From the NCBI GenBank assembly GCA_965199165.1, contig OZ240681.1:1798001-1862000 (forward strand): a DNA stretch of 64,000 bases, in the 5' to 3' direction. Source of the stretch: LMUY01 sp965199165 (lineage in GTDB: Bacteria > Pseudomonadota > Alphaproteobacteria > Acetobacterales > Acetobacteraceae). The first letter of the stretch is position 1; each line of letters starts with the position of its first letter. The notes under the pieces are model-generated. The model was given only the letters and a program-made list of their open reading frames with translations. It ran no database searches and was not told the DNA's origin. Both the position numbers and the translations under genes were made by a program. Of this stretch, positions 11,150-19,916 are shown piece by piece.

Positions 11150-14100
11150 TCAGTTCGTGTCGTAGCAGCGGAAGCTGCGCAGGTCGCTGAGCTGCAGCGC
11201 GTTGGACGACCCGGCGGCATTGAGGAGGAAGCTTGCACGCTGCCCGTCGTATTCGACGCCGAAGGTGAACACGCCGGGGCGACCGGTCGGCGCCAGGTTG
11301 AGATCCTGCATGAGGCGGAACAGCGCCCAGGGCCCCGCCTCGTCGAAGACCACGTGGTCGCTCTTGAAGTCGTTCAGCGTGATGCGGGCCACGTCGTCGC
11401 CGTCCGAGCCCGGCCACTGGAACTCCACAGCGCGGGGCGGGTCGTGGCGGTAGACGATCGACTTGCCGTCCAGCTCGATCGTCGCGCGGGCCAGATGCGG
11501 GTCCAGCGCCCGGGCGGTGATGGTGAACTTGAATCCGAGGTCGGATCCGCCGGAGAAGAAGTCGTCGCGTATCTTGCTGGCGGCGGAGATCTGCCGTTGC
11601 AGGTTGGGCGACAGGGCGGGCGGGCGGGCGCCGGTGCCGACGCCGAGCGCCTCGGGCGTGACCTGGGTCAGGGACTTGCTGAACTGGTCGACGGTTCCGC
11701 CGGTCTTGAAGAAGTCGGCGAAATCCTTGATCGGCACTTCTGCCGCGGCGTCGCGGACAAAGGGGAACCGGTTGCCGACCACCGCTTGGCAGCCGGTCAG
11801 CACCTCCGAACGCCAGATGGTCGCGACGCGCTGCCGGGCCCCGCCGCTGATCGTGCCGGCAACCGAGTTGGCGACCTGCAGCATGATCGCACGGATCGGC
11901 TCCGGCCGGGTCGCGGCGCTGTTGCGCAGGGCGCCAGCCGCGTCGATCGCCTGGCTGCGCTGCTGCGCGGAGACATAGCGCAGTGCCGCGGCCGATGGGT
12001 CGTCGTTGGCGGCGATCTGGTTGATCACGGCGTAGACGGCGGCGATCTGGTCGTTGACCGTGTTGACCGGTGCCTGGATGCCGTTCGGCGCGGCGGTCAA
12101 CGCGTCCAGCTGCTGGAACGCGGCGTGGATGTCGTCGCCCGGCCACGGGTCCGGGATGATCAGCCCGATAGGGGCGGCGGCCGACGCGGCGCCGCCCGTC
12201 ACCGCCGCGACCAGCTGGCCGGCAAAGCCTGGAGCGGCCGGCGCCGGGCTGCCTGGCGGCGCATTGGGGTCGGGCAGGCGCGGGAGGTCGGTGTTGACCC
12301 GGACCGCATCGAGGATGCGGTTGAGCGGCTGGCCCGGCCCGATCAGCGCCTGCAGCACCGATTGGAGACCCTCGAAGGAGCCCCAGCGGGTGAGCTGGAT
12401 CCGGCCGATCGCGGCCTGCCACGCGGCGATGTAGTCACGGGTGTAGAGCGCCGCGACCTCCCGGATCACCGCCTCCGCCGCCGCGGCGCCCGGCCCGTCG
12501 CCGGTCTGGCCCAGCACCCAGTCGCTCTGCATCGTGTCCCGCACCAGGACGGGGAGGCGGGCGATCAGGTCGTTGTAGAACCCATCGCGCGTGTAGAACC
12601 CGGGTATTACCGCACGCAGCCCCGGGCCCGAAGGGTCTGCGAACGCAACGTCGGCCGCGCTGCCGACGGCCCCGGCAAAGGTGAAGGCGTGCAGCGCGCC
12701 GTTGCGGTCGGCTTCCGCGCGGAGTTGGGCGTAGACCGCCTGCGCCTGCGGGATTTGCACCAGGCGTGCCCGCGCTTCGGCCACCAGGGCAGCGTCGATC
12801 GGCACCCGCACCGGCATGGCGCCCAGCAGCGCGGCGTCGTGCTGCTCGAGCGAGGCCCGCCGGATCGGGTCGAGCGGGAAGGCGGCGCTGGCCTGCGCGG
12901 ACAGCCATCGCTGGTATGCGGCGCGGTCGAAGTGCTCCGGCGCGTCCAGCATGAGGTAGAGCGCCAGGATGTCGTGCAGCGCGGCGTTGCCCACGCCAGC
13001 CTGCAGCGCACCGGCAAGCTGCGCCCGCAACTGGCCGGCGACCTGCGGCAACAGGTCGGTCAGCAGCACGCGGCGGTAGACCCCGCGCGCTTCCGGCTCA
13101 AGCGCGCGGGACGACAGGCCGACGCGGTAGATCCAGCCCTCGAAGAAACCCTGCTTGTCGAAGAAGGTCGCGACCGCGCGCGCCGCGTCCAGTTCCGGCA
13201 GCATCTGGTCGACCGGCCGCTCCGCCCGGCCGCCCAGGGTGCGGAGCTGGTTGGCCTGCGCCGAGAGCGTCCGCGCTTCCGAGACGCTGTGCCCGTAGGC
13301 CGAGAACCACAGCAGCGCCAGCAGCGCCAGCACGGCCGCCGCCGCGCCGTAGCCGAGCCCGTGGGTGAGGGCCAGCCGACGCTCTAGCTTGCGGTTGGTG
13401 CCGACCAGGTCGCGCTCGGCGAACACCATCTCGGACAGGACCTGTCCGACGAAGAAGGTGCGGGCCTTGCCGGTCGGCGGCGGGACCTGGCTGACCGACA
13501 GCCCGAAGGCGCGCGCGAAGGTGCTCATCAGCCGGTCGATCGGCGTGCCTTCCTGCGTGCCGCTGGTGAAGAAAACACCCCGCAGCATGGGCGCCAATTC
13601 ATAGCGATTGGGCCGGAACACCTCGTTGACGAACGCGCCGACGATCGGCCGCAGGTCGGCGAACTGCTGCGGAAAGGCGAAGATCTGCCGCCGCCGGACG
13701 GAGTCCCGCTCGTCGTGCAGCCGGCTCGGCATCCGCTCGACCACCCGGGCAAGCAGGTCTCCGAAACCGCTCTCGTAGGCGGATGCGAGCGCCACGTCGG
13801 CCTGTTCGGGGGCGAAGGTGATCCCCCAGATCTGCTCGCGTTCGGCGTCCGACAGGTTGTCGAAGAAGTAGGTGAAGCCGCCGAGCAGGTCGCATTTGGT
13901 GATCAGCAGGTAGACGGGCAGGCGCATGCCGAACGCGCGCATCAGCTCCTGCAGCCGCCGCCGGAAGATATCGACGTGCTCGGCCCGTTTCGCCTGGTCC
14001 TGCAGCAGCACGTCCCCGAGGCTGATGGCCAGGAGCACGCCATTGAGCGGCCGGCGGCGGCGGAACTCACGCAGCAGGTCGAGGAAGCCGCGCCAGGCGG

Positions 14101-14707
14101 CCCGGTCGATGACCTGGTTGCTGTCCTGCGTGGTGTAGCGCCCGGCGGTGTCGAGCAGCACGCCCTCGTTGGTGAACCACCAGTCGCAGTTGCGCGTCCC
14201 GCCGATGCCCGCCAGCACGTCGCCGCCGAGCCGGTCGGCGAGCGGGAAGTCCAGCCCCGAATTGCGCAGGATCGTCGTCTTGCCGGAGCCCGGCGGCCCG
14301 ATGATCACGTACCACGGCAGGTCGAGCAGGAAGCCGCTGCCGCCGCGCGCCGTGGTGATGCGGGTCTCCCGCAGGATCTTCAACGCATCGACGAAGCGCT
14401 CGCGGAGGATCTCCACCTCCTCGGCCGACTTCGTCTCCGTCAGCGGCACCAGGCTGTCGCTGTCCATCAACTTGCCGATCAGCCGGGCATTGGCCCGGTG
14501 GGCGCGCCAATAGCGGATGCCGACGACGAGGATGACCGCCGCGAACAGCGCGGCGATGATGATGGCTCGGTTCTGCGGTGACTCGAGCGGTTCCAGGCCG
14601 AACACGCGCAGCAGCGGCCCCGCCGTCCAGAGTGCCGCCGAGATGGCGGCGGCGATGACCAGGAGGAAGGCGAAACGCGGGCGCAGGAAGGGAGCGAGGA
14701 AGTTCAT
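11150..14707 (-). CDS. tssM: T6SS membrane-complex protein TssM (IcmF/ImpL)
   Basis: The 1185-residue product has two N-terminal membrane helices (about 11-30 and 48-66), a cytoplasmic NTPase-like domain with an intact Walker A GPPGSGKT (137-144), a third membrane helix near 440-465, and a long periplasmic part with IcmF-related and C-terminal beta-rich TssM domains. TssM spans the inner membrane and joins TssL and the lipoprotein TssJ into the envelope channel. The Walker motif is retained; some TssM proteins lack it. It follows tssL by 21 bases and precedes tagF. Confidence 0.95.
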   Translation of the reverse strand: MNFLAPFLRPRFAFLLVIAAAISAALWTAGPLLRVFGLEPLESPQNRAIIIAALFAAVILVVGIRYWRAHRANARLIGKLMDSDSLVPLTETKSAEEVEILRERFVDALKILRETRITTARGGSGFLLDLPWYVIIGPPGSGKTTILRNSGLDFPLADRLGGDVLAGIGGTRNCDWWFTNEGVLLDTAGRYTTQDSNQVIDRAAWRGFLDLLREFRRRRPLNGVLLAISLGDVLLQDQAKRAEHVDIFRRRLQELMRAFGMRLPVYLLITKCDLLGGFTYFFDNLSDAEREQIWGITFAPEQADVALASAYESGFGDLLARVVERMPSRLHDERDSVRRRQIFAFPQQFADLRPIVGAFVNEVFRPNRYELAPMLRGVFFTSGTQEGTPIDRLMSTFARAFGLSVSQVPPPTGKARTFFVGQVLSEMVFAERDLVGTNRKLERRLALTHGLGYGAAAAVLALLALLWFSAYGHSVSEARTLSAQANQLRTLGGRAERPVDQMLPELDAARAVATFFDKQGFFEGWIYRVGLSSRALEPEARGVYRRVLLTDLLPQVAGQLRAQLAGALQAGVGNAALHDILALYLMLDAPEHFDRAAYQRWLSAQASAAFPLDPIRRASLEQHDAALLGAMPVRVPIDAALVAEARARLVQIPQAQAVYAQLRAEADRNGALHAFTFAGAVGSAADVAFADPSGPGLRAVIPGFYTRDGFYNDLIARLPVLVRDTMQSDWVLGQTGDGPGAAAAEAVIREVAALYTRDYIAAWQAAIGRIQLTRWGSFEGLQSVLQALIGPGQPLNRILDAVRVNTDLPRLPDPNAPPGSPAPAAPGFAGQLVAAVTGGAASAAAPIGLIIPDPWPGDDIHAAFQQLDALTAAPNGIQAPVNTVNDQIAAVYAVINQIAANDDPSAAALRYVSAQQRSQAIDAAGALRNSAATRPEPIRAIMLQVANSVAGTISGGARQRVATIWRSEVLTGCQAVVGNRFPFVRDAAAEVPIKDFADFFKTGGTVDQFSKSLTQVTPEALGVGTGARPPALSPNLQRQISAASKIRDDFFSGGSDLGFKFTITARALDPHLARATIELDGKSIVYRHDPPRAVEFQWPGSDGDDVARITLNDFKSDHVVFDEAGPWALFRLMQDLNLAPTGRPGVFTFGVEYDGQRASFLLNAAGSSNALQLSDLRSFRCYDTN

Positions 14708-14728
14708 CGGCGGCCTGCCCTCACAGGC

Positions 14729-15628
14729 TCACGGCAGCGCATCGATCTGCCTCAGCGCGGTTGCGGCCCGGCCGACCTGGCCCTCCAGCGAGTAGCGCAA
14801 CCCGCCATAGAGCAGCACGGCGAGCGCCGCGGCAGCGAGGAAGACGGCCCATAGCGGGACGTAGCGGCGCAGGTTGCTGCGGCCGGCCTGCGCCAGCGGC
14901 TCCGGACTGAGCGGGCGGAGCACCACGTTGCGCTGCGCCTGGACCAGGCGCCAGACCTCGCCCCGCAGGTCCTCCAGCTGGAAAAGGCCGTTCTCCAGCA
15001 CCTCGTAACGGCCGCGGAAGCCCAGGGCGAGGCAAACGTCGACCAGCTCGAGCAGATGGAGATAGCGGGCGGGCTTGGCCTTGATCCGGTCCAGGATGAC
15101 GAACACCTTCTCGCCGCCCCAGGTCTCGCGATGGAACACGCTCAGCATGGTCTGGGCCGCCCACGGGCTCTGCGCGCCCCAAGGCGTCGACAGCACCGTC
15201 TCGTCCAGCAGCGAGCAGAGCACGTAGCGGGCGGCCACGACGTCCTGCGGCGACGCCTCCGCGAGCAGGGCGCGCGACTCGAACGCCTTCAGCTCCTCCG
15301 AGACGAGGAACTGCAGCCTGGGCAAGTCGTCGTTGCGCAGCGTTCCGCGAAGCTGGCAGACGAGCGTCAGCAGCGGCAGGGCGGGACCCAGCAGCGGGTT
15401 GCTGGCCGAAAGCTGCCGCAGCACCGCTTCGTCGACCTTGGGCGGCGGTTCGGCTGCCGGACGCGGCGGTGGCGGCGGGGCGGCTGCACCCGGCGGCGGG
15501 CCGTTCGGCGGCAGGGGCCGCCGCTGCGGCGGAGGCGGGAGGTCGGCCGGCAGCGGCGGCAGGCCGTCCTCGCGAGCGGGGCGGCGGATGCTGGCGCCCA
15601 ATCCGTCCGGCATCGCCCGGCCGCTCAT
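14729..15628 (-). CDS. tssL: T6SS membrane-complex protein TssL (DotU/ImpK)
   Basis: The product is 299 residues. Residues 1-65 are proline-rich and likely disordered. The DotU domain follows, with VAARYVLCSLLDETVLSTPWG and WGGEKVFVILDRI, then one C-terminal transmembrane helix (about 250-270). No OmpA-like peptidoglycan-binding domain is fused after the helix, so anchoring to the cell wall must come from another protein. In Agrobacterium the TssL N-terminus is phosphorylated and recognised by Fha; whether this tail plays that role is unknown. Start ATG at 15628 overlaps the tssK stop as ATGA. Confidence 0.92.
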   Translation of the reverse strand: MSGRAMPDGLGASIRRPAREDGLPPLPADLPPPPQRRPLPPNGPPPGAAAPPPPPRPAAEPPPKVDEAVLRQLSASNPLLGPALPLLTLVCQLRGTLRNDDLPRLQFLVSEELKAFESRALLAEASPQDVVAARYVLCSLLDETVLSTPWGAQSPWAAQTMLSVFHRETWGGEKVFVILDRIKAKPARYLHLLELVDVCLALGFRGRYEVLENGLFQLEDLRGEVWRLVQAQRNVVLRPLSPEPLAQAGRSNLRRYVPLWAVFLAAAALAVLLYGGLRYSLEGQVGRAATALRQIDALP

Positions 15629-16968
15629 GCCCGCGCCGCCCGGATGGCCCACAGCTCCAGCGCCAACCCGCCGAACTCGGACCCGACGTGGAGCGCGAAG
15701 GCGGACGAGTTGGCCATGCGGGCCCAGAGCTCGTGGCTCTGGTCCAGCTCGAAATAGGTGTAGCCTCCGTAATACGGCAGCTCCCGCGGGGCGACGTTCA
15801 GCGGCTCCAGCGGGATGCCCGGTATCTGCAGGTTGACCAGGTCGCGGATGACGTCGATGGGACCGAGCTTGACCTGCATGGGGAAGCCGGTTCGCATCGT
15901 CTCCGGCGGCGCGTCGGATCGGGCCGCGAGCACGAAGCGCGCGCCGCGCAGCAAGGCCCGCTCGGCGATCGGCGCGATCCAGATGCCGTAGTCGCGCGCT
16001 TGCAGCGGCAGCGACACGACCCGCTCGTCGATCACCACGAGCAGGCCGGCGCGGATCGCCGCCAGAACGGGCTCGATCGATGCCTCGATGTCGTCGTGGC
16101 GGTAGGGCGGGAAGGAAGGCGGACGGCGCGACTTGCCGCCGAACGTCGCGAGTTCGCCGGCCAGCTGCAGCATCGCCGTGTGGAGCGCCTGCGGGTGCAC
16201 CCCGCCCGTCGCGCCGTAGCTGGCGAACAGCGGCTCCCACCGGTTGATCGTGGCCAGGAGCAGGTAGTCGAGGATGCCCGCCATCTCGCCCACCAGCCGT
16301 GAGGGGTCGACGCGTCCGGCCAGCGTCGTGCCAAGCCCCCGCAGCAGCCCTTCGACCTCCCGCATCACCTCCGCGAGCCGCCCGTGCGCGTTGCATCGGA
16401 GGCAGGGGGGCACGAAGGTCGGGGCGAGCTGCACGCCACCCGACGCATCGACCTGCTCCACCCGGGCCAGCGGCAGCGTGACGAGGTCGCTCTCATCCTC
16501 CCCGTCCAACAGCAGGAACACGCGCGGCACCGCGACCCGCAGCATCGCCAACTCGCGCGCCGGGCTCGTGCTGTCGCGCACTTCCAGGTCGGCCGGGCGG
16601 TAGCGCAGGGATCGCCCGGCCTCGGCATCGGCCGCCTCCAGCGCGTCGCCCCGCCGGGCGGGCAGCGCCAGCTTGACCAGGCGGCCGCGTGTATCCGCCG
16701 GGAGGTCGCGCAGCGGCGGCGGCTCGATATCGGCGGGAATGGACAGCACCGAGCCGTCGGGCATGATGGCCTCGCACGCCGTGACCGCCACCTGCCCAAG
16801 GCGCAGCCGCTCGCGGTCCAGGGACAGGGCTCGCAATCCCCATCCGTTGCCGTCCAGCGCGCTGCTGCGTCGCTCGACTAGGGTCTCCAGATAGCGGTTC
16901 TGCTGCTGCATGTGCTGCGGCAGGATGAACATGCCATCGGTCCAGAGCGGCTTGCTGTTGAGCGACAT
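15625..16968 (-). CDS. tssK: T6SS baseplate protein TssK (ImpJ)
   Basis: The 447-residue product starts with PLWTDGMFILPQHMQQQNRY, the hallmark N-terminus of TssK in which the WxxGxxLxPQHxQ pattern is conserved. TssK trimers link the TssF/TssG baseplate wedge to the TssL/TssM membrane complex. The length is normal for the family. It starts 3 bases after the tssJ stop and overlaps tssL by 4 bases, so the order tssJ-tssK-tssL is tightly coupled. Confidence 0.95.
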   Translation of the reverse strand: MSLNSKPLWTDGMFILPQHMQQQNRYLETLVERRSSALDGNGWGLRALSLDRERLRLGQVAVTACEAIMPDGSVLSIPADIEPPPLRDLPADTRGRLVKLALPARRGDALEAADAEAGRSLRYRPADLEVRDSTSPARELAMLRVAVPRVFLLLDGEDESDLVTLPLARVEQVDASGGVQLAPTFVPPCLRCNAHGRLAEVMREVEGLLRGLGTTLAGRVDPSRLVGEMAGILDYLLLATINRWEPLFASYGATGGVHPQALHTAMLQLAGELATFGGKSRRPPSFPPYRHDDIEASIEPVLAAIRAGLLVVIDERVVSLPLQARDYGIWIAPIAERALLRGARFVLAARSDAPPETMRTGFPMQVKLGPIDVIRDLVNLQIPGIPLEPLNVAPRELPYYGGYTYFELDQSHELWARMANSSAFALHVGSEFGGLALELWAIRAARA

Positions 16969-16971
16969 GGG

Positions 16972-17454
16972 TCAGAATATGTCGAGGAAGCTCCAGAAGC
17001 CACGCCGCCTCTGGATGGTGATGGAGCCAAGCCGCACGTTCACGTCATACGTGTTGTCCGTGTTCGGTTTCACCTCGGCCGTGTCCCGCCACTTGGAGTT
17101 GTCGATGTCGCCGAAGGCCGCAAGCACGCCGACATAGGTGGCGCCCTTGGCGTCCTTGACCTCGACGGTGTGCTGCTCCCCCGGCCGGACCTCGAACTCG
17201 TCGCGGCTGACGATGTCGGCGGCCAGGGTCTTGCGGTCGGCGGTGTAGAGCGGGGTAAAGTCCGACGAGGTGAACGTGTCCTTGTTCGCCAACCCGTACA
17301 TGCGCACCACCACCGGGTTGGCGAAGCTCTGCTCAGACGGGTTGATGTCGTTGGTCGCCTGCGCCTTCACGTCCAGCCGGGTCGGATCGGGCCCGCAGCC
17401 GCCCAGGCAGAGAAGGAGGGCTGCAGCCGGCAGCACGCCGCTAGCTCCGGTCAT
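16972..17454 (-). CDS. tssJ: T6SS outer-membrane lipoprotein TssJ (VasD)
   Basis: The product is 160 residues with a hydrophobic signal sequence ending in the lipobox LGGC, giving lipidation at Cys20. The mature part has the transthyretin-like strands expected of TssJ, including NPVVVRMYGLAN and a late VNVRLGSITIQRR strand. TssJ anchors the periplasmic part of TssM to the outer membrane. The start lies within the end of tagH (14-base overlap), consistent with translational coupling. Confidence 0.9.
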   Translation of the reverse strand: MTGASGVLPAAALLLCLGGCGPDPTRLDVKAQATNDINPSEQSFANPVVVRMYGLANKDTFTSSDFTPLYTADRKTLAADIVSRDEFEVRPGEQHTVEVKDAKGATYVGVLAAFGDIDNSKWRDTAEVKPNTDNTYDVNVRLGSITIQRRRGFWSFLDIF

Positions 17455-18871
17455 GGGGGCGTGGCGCGGCCGGGGCTTGCATGGCGACGACGCGCTCCCG
17501 ATAGGCGCGTCCGAACTCGGCGGTGAACAGGCGGCTGGACGCCTCGTCGGCGTCGGCCGCCAGGCTGCCGTAGACCTCGTTGAAATAATCCCAGCAGCTC
17601 GCCTTGAACGAGGTGAAGAGCTGGCGCCCCTCCTTCTCCCGCACCTTGTCGACCAGCTTCTGCGGCTGGAAGCGGTCGATCACCGAGCGGATGGAGATCT
17701 GGACGGCGGCGATCGTGGCCAGCTCGTTGGCCTTGATGTCGTCGAACGATCCCTCCACCGCGCGGTCGAGCGGCATGAACGTGCCGCCCCGGTTGGTCAG
17801 TGCCAGCGTCAGCAGCTCGTCCGCGTTGCTCGCGAACTTGAAGAGGTTGTTCTCGCGCGCCCGCACCATCGTCTGCTCGAGTTCGAATTCGCCCTTGGTG
17901 CTCTTGCGCATGGTGAGAAGCTGGATGAGCCCGAGCGCCACGGCGCGCACCGACCGGCCGAGCTCGCCCATGAAGGCGAGCTTCTGCTCCGGCGTGAGGG
18001 TCTGCGGATCGACGCCGAGGGCCGTCCACAGCGCGGCGAGCAACCGGGCCTCCTCCCCCTGCGGTGCCATGGGCACGCTCGGCCCGTCGGGGGCCGTCCG
18101 GCCACGTGCCGCCTGCCGCTGGCGCAGCAGCGCGACGGCGTCGTCGGCCGGCGGCGCGGGCGCCGTCTCGCGCGCCGCCCGCGGCGGCGGCAGCTGCAGT
18201 TCGGGTCCAGCCTTGGCCAGCCAGTTCTCCGGGATGAGCGCCGCTCCGCCGGAGGCGACAGGCGCGGTTGCCGGGGCGGTCGGCTCGCGTGGGACCGGCA
18301 CGGCGGCGAGCGGGTCGACGTTCCGCGGCGCCGGGTCGAGCAGCGGCTGGTCGCCCGGTTCGGCGGCATCCTCGAACAGGTCCGCCAGTTCGTCCTGGCC
18401 CGGCCGCGGCGTGACCAGCGAGACCCTCGCACCCCGTGGTTTGGCGGCGGGGCCGAGCTGGGCCAGCGGGTCGGCGTTCGCGCCGGGCCCGGCCAGCAAG
18501 GCGCCGCCAGCCTCGGCGCCGCCAAGTGTGGGATAGGCTGCGGCAGCCGGCGCCGCAGCCAACCCGACGACGAGCTCGTAGTCGCCCAGCCGCAGCCGGT
18601 CGCCGTCCGACAACCAGCGGCTCTGGTCCCGGCCGATCGGTTCGGGTTCGTCGTTGAGGTAGGTCCCGTTGCGGCTCAGGTCGGTGACGTAGAAGGCATC
18701 GGACGCGGCGCTGATCCACAGGTGCTGGCCGGAAAGCACCGAGCGCGGGTCCGGCAGGACCCAGGTGCAGCCGGGATCGCGGCCGACGCTGCCCCCGTCC
18801 TCGGTGAAGGTGTTGCGGTCGACGCGGAGGCCCGGGCGCGGGCCGCCGGACACCGTCAACGTCAGGTTCAT
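17441..18871 (-). CDS. tagH: T6SS FHA-domain protein TagH (Fha/ImpI)
   Basis: The product is 476 residues. Residues 1-105 form an FHA domain with GSVGRDPGC, SGQHLWIS and LSRNGTYLND, the phosphothreonine-binding loops. A long Ala/Pro-rich linker (about 120-290) precedes the conserved C-terminal T6SS-FHA domain. Fha proteins promote assembly after threonine phosphorylation. The usual kinase PpkA is not in the window. The start at 18871 was chosen because the FHA fold begins directly there; the in-frame extension to 19012 looks non-coding. Confidence 0.9.
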   Translation of the reverse strand: MNLTLTVSGGPRPGLRVDRNTFTEDGGSVGRDPGCTWVLPDPRSVLSGQHLWISAASDAFYVTDLSRNGTYLNDEPEPIGRDQSRWLSDGDRLRLGDYELVVGLAAAPAAAAYPTLGGAEAGGALLAGPGANADPLAQLGPAAKPRGARVSLVTPRPGQDELADLFEDAAEPGDQPLLDPAPRNVDPLAAVPVPREPTAPATAPVASGGAALIPENWLAKAGPELQLPPPRAARETAPAPPADDAVALLRQRQAARGRTAPDGPSVPMAPQGEEARLLAALWTALGVDPQTLTPEQKLAFMGELGRSVRAVALGLIQLLTMRKSTKGEFELEQTMVRARENNLFKFASNADELLTLALTNRGGTFMPLDRAVEGSFDDIKANELATIAAVQISIRSVIDRFQPQKLVDKVREKEGRQLFTSFKASCWDYFNEVYGSLAADADEASSRLFTAEFGRAYRERVVAMQAPAAPRPHDRS

Positions 18872-18908
18872 TGCGGCACGCGCCTCGATCGTTCGTGCGC
18901 GCGGTCTA

Positions 18909-19916
18909 TCATGCGGCCTCGGCCAAAGGAACGCCGTCCGCGAGAGGGTCGGGGCGGCCGAGCCAAAGCAGCCGTCCGAGCGGCAGCGTCCGTTGGCCGA
19001 GCCGCCATGCATCGAGCGCGTCCGGCGTCAGCAGCACGCGCACGTCGAACAGCAGGCTGTCCCGCAGCAGCACGCGGACGAGCGTGAACAGGGCCTTGTG
19101 GTCAGCACCGCCAGCCGCGAAGGCATCCAGCCGGTCGCGGCTCACCGGGCCGATCCAGACGCGGCATTTGCCCGACACGTCGCGGACGTGCTTGCCCAGC
19201 GTCCAAGAGCGCCCCAGCCCGTTGGCGACCCGGCCGAGGCGGTGGCGCTGCTCCGGCGGTATGGGCACGATCCGCTCGACCCCTTCCTCGATCCGGAACG
19301 CGTCGCCGAAATAATGCCGCAGCACCGTCGTGACGACAGCCGGCGAGGCGCAGGGCAGGGCGAGCATCCCGGCGAAGGGCAGAAGCCGCTCCCAGCACAG
19401 CACCGTGTTGGCCGAAGCCGAGCGCGGATAGCCCGCGAGCGCCACGACCGCCGTCGAGATGGGGTCCCGCTCGAACCCGCGGAAGCGGAGGGGATAACGG
19501 TATTTGGTCCAGGCGCGGTGCAGCAGGCTGACCAGGCGATGGTTGAACAGATCAAGGAAGCCGCGCAGCGCCGGGCCGCCCTCGTCGTCGTGCAACAGGC
19601 GCTCGGTCAACCCCGGCGGCATGGGCGACGAGGGACCATACAGGCCCAGGAAGGTCACGGTGAGCCGCACCACCGCGCGCTCGTCCGAGGCGCTGATCAC
19701 CGCCGCCTCGGCGATGTCGGCCGGGGGAAACGCGAGGCTGTCCAGCGCTCTGAACCGCACCCGCTCGAGGCCCGGCTCGACCGCCGTCCCGACCGGCGGC
19801 GCATCGGCGAAGAAACGGTCGAGCAGCAGGGCCAATTGGTGGAAGGAGAACGAGGACGCATCGCCCGGCGTGAAGCCGGGAAGGCCGCGACGCGCCGGCG
19901 CCACCGCGAGGCTCAC
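18909..19916 (-). CDS. tssG: T6SS baseplate protein TssG (ImpH)
   Basis: The product is about 335 residues, normal for TssG. The core includes FSFHQLALLLDRFF near the N-terminus, VTFLGLYGPSSPMPPGLTE in the middle and the later LGKHVRDVSGKCRVWIGPV segment typical of ImpH. TssG joins two TssF copies in the baseplate wedge. GTG at 19916 is proposed as start because it overlaps the tssF stop as GTGA, like other junctions in this operon. An upstream ATG at 19997 would overlap tssF by 85 bases. Confidence 0.88.
   Translation of the reverse strand: MSLAVAPARRGLPGFTPGDASSFSFHQLALLLDRFFADAPPVGTAVEPGLERVRFRALDSLAFPPADIAEAAVISASDERAVVRLTVTFLGLYGPSSPMPPGLTERLLHDDEGGPALRGFLDLFNHRLVSLLHRAWTKYRYPLRFRGFERDPISTAVVALAGYPRSASANTVLCWERLLPFAGMLALPCASPAVVTTVLRHYFGDAFRIEEGVERIVPIPPEQRHRLGRVANGLGRSWTLGKHVRDVSGKCRVWIGPVSRDRLDAFAAGGADHKALFTLVRVLLRDSLLFDVRVLLTPDALDAWRLGQRTLPLGRLLWLGRPDPLADGVPLAEAA

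Noticed and set aside
10511..13387. 958-codon open frame opposite tagF and tssM
   Set aside because: It crosses the boundary of two well-supported genes and shows no domain.
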